64,000 bases of DNA, taken from positions 14,710,501 to 14,774,500 of the forward strand of contig JAPYXD010000752.1 of NCBI GenBank assembly GCA_030998225.1, written 5' to 3'. The translations under genes were made by a program, and so were the position numbers. Shown here in pieces: positions 56,201 to 64,000 of the stretch; the first letter of the stretch is position 1, and each line of letters begins with the position of its first letter. The stretch is from Diplolepis rosae (taxonomy: Eukaryota > Arthropoda > Insecta > Hymenoptera > Diplolepididae). Under the pieces are notes generated by a model. That model was given only the letters and a program-made list of their open reading frames with translations, searched no databases and was not told where the DNA came from.

Positions 56201-59200
56201 TAAATGCACATAATAAATATTGCAAATATTGTAGACTTTAATACAATGAGATATAAGAAACAGTACAGTGATTCGCCTCAAGTACTTGTAAGCTGTCAAA
56301 TTAGCTTAAAAATGGCTAGGGGTTAGCAAATTTGTGTCAGATGCTGAAGTGATAAGTACCGTTATTGACTACTTTACAAATTCAGACAAAAGTTATTATA
56401 CTAAGGCAATGAATAAAATTATGTAAATAATAATTTTCAAGACTTTGTTGTCGGCTGCATGTTAATTTGCGGGAATTAAAAATTTCCATCATGTTTTTTC
56501 TATTTTCTACAGCCGGGAAATAAAATTATCCATTTTTATTGTTAAGTTGGTTGGGTCAATTTTAGCAAAGAATCACACTATCAACATTTCAAGAGTTCTT
56601 TTTGTGCTGTTTGTTCAGTTTACTGCCTTATTACCGAAATGTTACCCTATCATTACCGAAATTATACCCAATCCGGTAACAGTTCGTCCATGCGACCCGC
56701 CAGGGCTCGTATTTCAAATTCAAAACTATTCGATTTAATAAAATCTGGGATTTTGAGTCACAGAAGGATAGCTCAGCAGAATTTCTCTAGACACGTGTTC
56801 CTGTCATTTCGTACAAGTAATTTGGAATTTTTATATTGCATAAACCGATGAATGATTTTTAAATTTTCAAAAAGAAGTATTAAACGCACTTGCTATACAA
56901 GTTCATTAGACTTGTAAAGCTCAGAAATAATATTAGCTGGACATAAGTATAATGTTTGTATTTGAATCACTGACTAATACTACATAACCTATTATTGTTT
57001 ACAAGGTCTTCCATGCCGGGTAAAAGAATTTCGAAATTTCACATTATTTATCAAATAATACTTAAAGTCTATTTATTTTAATCTTTATCTCGATCATGAA
57101 GAAATTTCTTTGTATTTTTTTTTCAATTTCTCCTTAACTATATTATAGTTGTTACCGCACATTTGTTTCGCTTGAACGATCCATGTGATGAAAAGTTCCT
57201 TACAAGAAAAAAGTCAATGACACACTTTCTTTGTTCACCGCTTTCTTCAATATCCAATCTACATTGATTTTCTGTAAAAAATTGTTTCAGATGATTTAAC
57301 ACCATTCGTCTGTCAACGAAATTCATGTCCAAATGCAGGTAATGCTGAAGCTGGCAAAGTTTGTTATGACCATCGAACGTCTATTACGTTTTCAAATGAC
57401 TCGCCCCCACCACTTTACCTTTGTATTGAATGTGCCAATGAAATACATCGTGAACATTCAAATTTAATGTTCCACGATGTTCTACATCGAATGCAACAAG
57501 TTTCTATGATTTGTGAAAACAAGGTTGGTACATTTTATTCATTAAATCTCATGTATTATTATGTAGGGGAAATTGGGGAATTGTGAGATATGGGGTATTA
57601 TGAGACAAGTCAATTTTTCATCAGTGGCATTGATATTTCGACTCTCAAAAAAAGGAATTTTGGATAAACATTCAATGAGTGAATCATACAAAATTCCGAC
57701 AGAATATCAGTTCAGTGGACTTTTTCCGTTTTCTTTTTTAAATTTTCAGTCATAATTCCACCCATATCACGTTATTATGTCAAACACGAGCCATCGATCG
57801 ACTTTTCCGGTGCTTTGGAAGTGATTAAGCAGATCAAAATCCATAAGAACTCAATTCGATCTGTCGCTGAATCCAAGAATATGTCACATGCCACTGTAGC
57901 GCGCTATGTAAAGAAGATCAATTTCAATCTCTTTCTTTTTTATTTTTTTCGAAAAAAACTAATTTTATGCCATTTTCAACCATATTCCCATCGATATTTT
58001 TCGTTTTTGACTTAATTTAGACGGTCTCTCACAATTTCCCAACATTTTTAAAATCTCAAAAACGCATGTTTTTTGCCAACACACAGATTTTTTTCGCCAG
58101 ACAATAATGTCAAAAAACCGCTTTAGCTAAAAGTTAGGTTTTTCCTCCTAGAAACACATACCATTTTAAAATTTGGAAAAATTTTAATTTTTGTGGAAGT
58201 TATCACGCTAGGAAAAAGTGTGTCTCACAATTTCCCAATTTATTTACACATTATATGTATTATAATATCATGTACTGTTATGGATAGACTTATAATATAT
58301 TAGTGTGAAAATTATTTAGATGAATTTGAAGAAATAGTAGGGACAAGTTGGCATAAGTATGTTTCTATAAAAATTGTAGGGACGCATTAGGATAAACTCC
58401 AATACTTTTTCGTGAAAATAGTACTGGATCTAATACTTACCAATACTTCTTTTTTTAAGGCTGCCCGTGTTTTTTTCTTGACGTAGTCCCCTCTAAGCTT
58501 AACACACCCCCGAGTTAGATCTTTGAGTTTAGGAGTGGGGAAAAAGTACAAGCGAACATATCTGGAAGATAAATGAATAGGGCAGTAATTCTACCCTATT
58601 TTGGGTAGTTTGGTAATTGCAAGAGTCGATTTACAAAATAGTGTTACGGTCAGTCTGGAAAGTATAAAACCTTATGTAATAGCCAGAAAAAGTGTTAATT
58701 GTGCTAAATAGTAATAATGTACTCTTCAAAGTACTCATCTTCGAAAGCCACAGCGTTCTTCCAGCGATCCTCCCACTTTCAGGAACACCCCTTGTATTCA
58801 GCTTTGGAAGTAGCTAACAGCTACTTCAACGCACTCATTTTCATTTCCTGCATGCTATCGAAACTTCTATCTTTGACATAATATTTAAATTTTGCGCTAA
58901 GACAAAAGTCTCGTAATAAAAAAATGTTAAGGTCTTCTTCTACCTCTCACACAGTTGAATGGCGATTTTGAATAATCAAAATTTAACTCACTGCACAAAT
59001 ATCACTAACGTCCTTATAACGGCACAATATTAGAATAGACACCGTAATACAAAAAATCGACCGAACTGTATCTTTTCTCTTTTTTCAGAATTGCAGAGCA
59101 AATGATAAGTCTGCAATAAGCGTGTGCTTTTCTACGGAATGTGCAAGTTATAATGGAAATCATCCAATTCGTTACTGTTTACAATGCCATAATATTCGTC

Positions 59201-59832
59201 ATAACAATAGACGAGGTAATGATCATATATACCACACAGCTCTACCTCAAATATCCAAAATGGATCGCCAAACACAGACATATATTGTGCAAGCAATTAT
59301 CAGGTATGAATGTGACAGTGAAATTATCTTAGTTAGAATTTTGAAAATTATTTCACGATACCTACGCATCCTTTGAAACTGTAGAAAAAGATTCCATCTC
59401 GGAAAAATCGAAGTTGCATGTCATGCTTTTTGTATTAAAAGAAATTTTGTGGTCCATATTTTGTATTCAATAGTTTTTCAAGGACAAAAATGTGTGCATG
59501 TTTTGTTGTTGTTATTTTACATTTTATATGTTTATTTTATCATTTCAGTTTACTTAAGGAAGCTGAGCCACTTAATGTTGATAGCATTAAGGAGGCGTCA
59601 GAGGCCAATAACACTAAAAATAACATTGTTGGATTCTCCGGTGGGTCGGGAACTCACCGTTTAGGATTATCTGATCAAACATCATTAGAAGATAGACAAC
59701 TTCTAGGCCGTTATGGGGTATGGTTGCTGGTTGGCCTTTGTGTTCCTACAAAAGAAACACCGTCTGAAATACTCGGACGTTTGCTATCAATGTTATTTCA
59801 CTGGTTTCATTCTACAGCTTACTCCTATGATG
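53220..59832 (+). CDS. unc79: UNC79, NALCN channel-complex subunit (5' part, seven exons)
   Basis: Exons: 53220-53381, 53696-53866, 54345-54434, 55129-55314, 57291-57523, 59089-59303, 59549-59832. All have AG/GT borders and phases that match at every join (447 codons). Motifs in order: MYPSLDYRQLYNALTQLMD, FGQAILQCLACLLPFLDNDL, VIMMVFQYSRNP, HHCQLLECLMALKQGI, FNQNLFDRRVVLMKFA, PPPLYLCIECANEIHREH, Cys/His pairs around RYCLQCHNIRHNNRRGNDH, SLLKEAEPL, and QLLGRYGVWLLVGLCVPTKE leading to LFHWFHSTAYSYD. These match the N-terminal quarter of UNC79, a ~2,600-residue cytosolic HEAT-rich protein that with UNC80 supports the NALCN (Drosophila na) sodium-leak channel and neuronal excitability. The first exon(s), which should encode the conserved IANTLKYFSQTLL block, are not found upstream, and the rest lies beyond 64,000. 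No lesion seen; probably functional. Confidence 0.93.
54635..54852. mobile_element. Palindromic MITE in UNC79 intron
   Basis: GGGGTAACACCATTCCAGCG is mirrored at the right (AATGGTGTTACCCC). The arms continue through CGCATAATTAAGG-type sequence. 218 bp, no coding, between the exons ending 54434 and starting 55129. Confidence 0.85.
55315..57290 (+). other. UNC79 intron with a tandem duplication
   Basis: About 75 bp at 55725-55796 (TTACATGCTGTATTTTCGAT) recurs in direct orientation at 55865-55941, with a period near 143 bp. No other repeats or exons recognised. Confidence 0.6.
57563..58243 (+). mobile_element. pogo-like element remnant in UNC79 intron
   Basis: AAATTGGGGAATTGTGAGAT near 57570 is mirrored by TCTCACAATTTCCCAATTT ending 58240, and an additional TCTCACAATTTCCC lies at 58025. 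Inside, the frame 57800-57940 reads FSGALEVIKQIKIHKNSIRS and VAESKNMSHATVARYVKKI, a psq-type helix-turn-helix as found at the N-terminus of pogo/CENP-B-like transposases. The catalytic domain is missing. Confidence 0.6.
58640..58820 (-). pseudogene. C-terminal tail of a Tc1/mariner-like transposase
   Basis: The minus strand around 58780-58715 reads KWEDRWKNAVAFEDEYFEEY then a stop, like the W-x-x-C/A..GxYFE tail of mariner-superfamily transposases. A terminal-repeat-like CAGTCTGGAAAGTATAAAAC lies just beyond at 58651. Short and unsupported by other motifs. Confidence 0.35.
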
Positions 59833-61873
59833 GTAAGAAAATTTTAATGGGTATTTTCAGTATCAAATTTTCACCGTTCTTCCAGACAGTAATTAAAGAA
59901 AAGTGAACATTTTACATTGAATTTATTGAAAATCTTATGCGTCAAATGAGTTAATAATATTCCTCAACAACAAAAATAATGGAAATATTATTACTTTAAA
60001 CAAATGCGCACGGAAGTATACAGGTAAAGTCTTTTCAAATGAGATTTTATTCTGTATTTTCTTTATTATGAAAATAAAATAGCCTTAGGTAAAACTTCTA
60101 TCTATTTTTAAAGAGTTGAAGAGTAACAACTTATGATCCATTACGTTCAGACAATCCGTTGGTTGTTTCTTTCTAATTCCTTACATATAATTCATATCAC
60201 ATCCGTTCAACTTGACAAGTCCCCACGTACTTTTCGCCACCCCTTCGCTTCCGCTTTTAAGACTCCTTCACATCGCCCTTACTTCTCTAGCTACATCATA
60301 TCTCCCAGATGCTCCAAAATCTCACTTGCAAGTTCCAATTCGCTTTCCATCAGGCTGTGGACACTCTATGCTTTCGAATTAAAGAAGGATAAACGTTTGT
60401 GGCGCCACCGAAAGAGCCCACAAGTCTTTAAGATAAGATAACAGATATCCTTCAGATAGTGAAATCAAAACCCTGATTAAAAGTAAGGAACTCATAGAAA
60501 AACAAATAAAAGTACACAAATAATTATCCTAGTAATTATTTATGTACTTCTATTTGTTTTTCTATCAGTTTCTTCATAAACGAACACTGCACACTGAATT
60601 CCGTATTTTTTATTCATGATAACACGTAATCACGTAATGAATTGTTGAATACTTGTAAACAACAATGGCGGAGCTCATACGAGGCCAAATCCCCTTGCCG
60701 CACTCCGCCCGCTTTGCGACAACTAGCGCCGCGTACAACTGTGCACTTCATCCATTAGAGGTTGACCGGCCTTGACTGAGAATCGAACTAGTGGCGCCAT
60801 CGAACAACCCCGCAAAACAGGACCAGTTTGTTTCTTCGAGGTCGCCTATACTAGTGTCCATTAGAGCCTGCTATCCATGTCAAGGTCCAAATTCGAGATG
60901 CACCGTAAAAAGTTTTACTTCAAAAAGTTTATTAAAAATGATATGATTTTTTAATGTAAATTTCAAACAGGAATTTACAGATTTTTTGTTTTTCCCAACA
61001 GACGATACGCTGGTTTTTGTTGGTCTCTGTTGGTCTTTTTAGTTGTTAACAACTTGATTTAAGGGATAAAAAATAGAAAACAACAGACATTTTTTCTTGT
61101 ATGAAATGTTCAACAGACGCAGATGATCAGATGGTTTTTGTTGATTTGTAAATGCCTTTTAAAGTTAATTTTGGAAATTTTAAACCGACGCCAACAGAAT
61201 TTGAATAAAGTCCAAGTCAGTAGAACAAATTTATTTAGAAAATTATTATTATATGATATGATTTCACTTCAAAGTCGAAAACATTTTGGGTGACTATACT
61301 GGGTGTTGTTACTTCTTCAACGAATGAATTTACAAAATATTACATTTTTTAATACTTCCAATTGATTTAAAAGTGGATTATATTCCTTACAACATTTATC
61401 TAAAACTGCACACAGACCGGGCCTAAAAACATTGTGCTCCGCATCTGACTTGGTATACTTACCAACCCAAGTTGAAAAACTATTAAAAGACGTGATCTGC
61501 GGCACAAAAACTCAATGAATTTACCTGTCCTTTGGAGAATATATCCATATACAGATTTACCTCCTTCAAACAGCTATTATGTTAATATTGACTTATTTGC
61601 TAAAAAGTGACCGATTTGAACACGATCAAAGTTGGCGCGTCATAAAAACACGCACCCTTCATTTTGTTTAAACGATTTTATTCAAAAACCTCTATTATAG
61701 AATATCGCGCAGCCATTGAGGCACCCCAACAATTAGTGAAAATCTTTTAAACTTGATGTCCAAAATCCAAATTTCACTATATTTATTTCTTTACTTGAAT
61801 ATTGCGAGTTGAAAAATTTTGCAACATCACAATGTTTAAACTATAATATATTGTATTCCGCTCGGGATGTTAA
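59833..61873 (+). other. UNC79 intron, left part
   Basis: No exon recognised. A perfect-looking hairpin (GATAGAAAAACAAATA-type arms) lies at 60491-60571. A GC-richer patch at 60660-60870 contains ATCGAACTAGTGGCGCC-like words but no foldable RNA I can name. Confidence 0.35.
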
Positions 61874-62235
61874 CCCTAATTAGTCACCGGGGGGGAAATT
61901 CACCCCGAAAATTTTTCGAGCTTCTCGTAGAGTCCCTAAGTGGTCGAAATTGGCCTTACGGTGTCATCTGCTGTTAGTTTTCCCTAACAATTTTTTTCGT
62001 AAAAAACACGACTATTTTATTACCTTAACTTTACCGACATTTAAAAATATTCAAACAATTAATTTTAGTTAAAAGAACTAAAAGATCATCTTTTGCAATT
62101 CTTAAATAATACCTAGCAATTTTTTCTGGGTTTTTAGGATTCATTGCTGAAGCAGGATATCACTTTATCGACGCTGGCGTGAAATTCACCCAGTGCCACT
62201 ATTATGCGATTTTACTGAAGTGTTACTAATTAGGT
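61874..62235. mobile_element. piggyBac-like MITE with TTAA duplication
   Basis: CCCTAATTAGTCAC at the left and GTTACTAATTAGGT at the right, flanked by TTAA (61870-61873, 62236-62239). Sub-terminal GAAATTCACCC occurs near both ends. 362 bp, no transposase. CCC..GGG ends and TTAA are piggyBac features. Confidence 0.75.
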
Positions 62236-62756
62236 TTAATGAATCCGACAATAAAGAATAAATTCACCAAATTCAAGGATGTGTGACGTCTTGAGACATA
62301 TAAGAATAAGATTTACATCTATTTTTATATTATTATATTCTTGAAGAGAATATAATAAGTATAGTAGTTTCGGGTCTGGAAAATTAATTCCAATAACCCG
62401 GGACTACTGTTCTTTAATGATTCTTAACCAAATTTTTATGAATATTTATAAACATTAATTGATATATGAAATGGGAGAAGACATGTGAATCTAGGACAAG
62501 TCGTACTGTTCTCATAAATGAGAGCACGCCACTTGCCTTTGATTCGGGGATTTGGATAGAAGGAAACAAAAATGGTACAAATGCTAGCACTGGGATGGTT
62601 ACCAGCACTCAAACATTTGTATAAAATATAAAATTAAGTATATAAAAGATAGATGAGAAAAAGGTGTAGAAGGTACACAGCAAATACAATTTGAACTTAC
62701 TTTTATTTCGTTTTATAATAAAACCTGTTAAATATCCTGGTGATTTTTTTAGGAAG

Positions 62757-62780
62757 GTGATGCGGCTGGTAGAAATCTTG
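62757..62780 (+). CDS. unc79: Candidate 24-nt microexon of UNC79
   Basis: After the exon ending 59832 the next conserved codon should be G-n-n. An acceptor (TTTTTTAGGAAG) and donor (GTAAGA) bracket 24 nt that, in the required phase, read GDAAGRNL without a stop. The nearer AG four bases upstream would give an in-frame stop. Plausible but based only on phase and splice sites. Confidence 0.3.
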
Positions 62781-64000
62781 GTAAGAAAAATGTTCCCTTG
62801 TTATAATTCCAAAAAAAAAATGTAAACTTTTTATATTTTACTGACAGAACGTTTTTGTCTAAATTTAGAATGATGGTTCCCGATAGAATTGTCTTGGCGA
62901 ATAGACAATTTTTAGAAATAAGTTTTAGATTTTGAATGCCGAAAAATAGCTGACTGAAGAAAATTTTGTCTGCAGTTAGTTTTATGTCCAGCTCCCCGCT
63001 TCCCTCACCATTTTTCAAATTTAGGAAAAGACTGGGGGTAGCTCTCCTGAATCTCTATTGGCCTAGATAAGCAAGCCTAGCTACGCCCAGACTTCCCTTA
63101 GTGTGAAAATCTAGGGGCGTTACAAGTTTTCCGGGCCTTGTGGGCCGTACCAAGTTTTCTCCAAGTTCGCCCACCTTCCAAAAGATGGCGACATTTGTAT
63201 ATTCTTAAATAAAATGTGATAAAAATTAATTATTTAAATAATTCTGTTACAGATTGCGTTAACTTTAAATAATTGAAAAGTTAAATTACAATATAATTCA
63301 TTTATGTCAAAATCTAACTTACAAACTAATTAATTTACATTGAACTAAATATTCTTCTTTCCAGAATTCAAAAGAATCGTTAATACATATGACTAATCTC
63401 GACTCTGTAATTAGTTTCATGCACAAACACAAACATCATGAAATTCACACTCAACATTGAATACGTTGTTTACATATACAAAATTATTCATTCAAAAGGG
63501 TAAATTTAATATAAGTTTTCTTTTGTGAATTTATTTGATAAAATATAAAAAGTAATTCCGAAAGTTTGTGATTTTTATTGTTTTTATATAAACTTCTTAT
63601 TTATAAAAATAAGTGTAAAGATTTACATATTCGAAGTTGAGTTTATTTGATTTGAAAACATACGCAAAGTTATTTATAAGATACATATTCGAATATGAAA
63701 AATTGTCGGTAAAACAGAACATTTCGTTATTTCAATTCTTTAATAACAGTATTTTAATTAACTTAGATTGTTAATTTTTCAAGTACTTAACTTATGTTCG
63801 TATATATTCTGACGTTATTTGAAAATTGAATTCAATATTTTGCAAATAAGTTTAGTTTTTGGAATTTATGAACTTAAAAATATGTTTATAAAGATTGGAA
63901 ATATATATATTTTTGTGAAGGTAAAATAGAAATGTTTTTAAATTTACTGTTGAAATATGTTGTGTATAAATTCAAATACATATCATGTAAACTAATACTT
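62781..64000. other. Probable UNC79 intron; no feature recognised
   Basis: 63020-63180 is GC-richer with a small GTAGCT..AGCTAC hairpin. The remainder is AT-rich without repeats paired in the window. Confidence 0.35.

Noticed and set aside
60660..60880. Minus-strand tRNA-like B box in the GC-richer intron patch
   Set aside because: Only a loose match to the B box (AGTTCGATTCTC), with no A box at the right distance.
62749..63018. 89-codon minus-strand frame
   Set aside because: AT-rich, with no domain, and it overlaps the candidate UNC79 microexon region on the other strand; most likely chance.

Overview
This is a eukaryotic, strongly AT-rich window from what looks like an insect genome. The evidence is two conserved animal genes with spliceosomal introns (a small Maf transcription factor and UNC79) and a dense load of insect-type transposable elements: mariner, Tc1-like, piggyBac-like, PIF/Harbinger and ISL2EU, Penelope-like, R1-clade LINE, hAT MITE, tRNA-derived SINE and many palindromic MITEs. 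A parasitoid-type hymenopteran is a reasonable guess from the TE mixture, but the sequence does not prove it.

Layout. 1-5 kb: foldback elements and a decayed THAP/P-element-like transposase split by a MITE. 5.3-13.1 kb: a cluster of Penelope-like elements (PLEs) with reverse transcriptase and GIY-YIG endonuclease remnants and six hammerhead-ribozyme motifs; one PLE is inserted into another (12-bp target duplication) and a third into a palindrome (13-bp target duplication). 14.0-14.4 kb: last coding exon of a small Maf gene (+). 17.6-18.4 kb: a two-exon gene of unknown function (-). 19.8-21.8 kb: a four-layer nest of SINE, DNA element, MITE and SINE. 24.9-27.7 kb: an internally deleted mariner interrupted by a 2.2-kb TTAA-flanked element. 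28.1-31.1 kb: a 3-kb element enclosing a very long palindrome.

32.8-42.6 kb lies between the two ends of one dead mariner. Inside are an ISL2EU-type transposon (DDE transposase on +, SWIM/YqaJ nuclease on -, convergent), a 1.43-kb insertion in its nuclease gene that itself holds an internally deleted ISL2EU-like copy, a PIF-like element flanked by TTA with a solo LTR in it, and a 0.7-kb palindrome. 43.6-47.8 kb: a second TTA-flanked element enclosing a 5'-truncated R1-clade LINE (-) with a long open ORF2. 48.4-52.0 kb: three further mariner copies or pieces.

53.2-64 kb: the 5' part of UNC79 (+), the large cytosolic subunit of the NALCN sodium-leak channel complex, with seven exons that keep frame across every junction and introns carrying MITEs. 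Only the small Maf gene, UNC79 and possibly the two-exon gene look like host genes; almost everything else is transposon-derived. Several insertions are resolved to the base because deleting the inserted element and one target copy restores a reading frame, a protein motif or a tRNA-like promoter.
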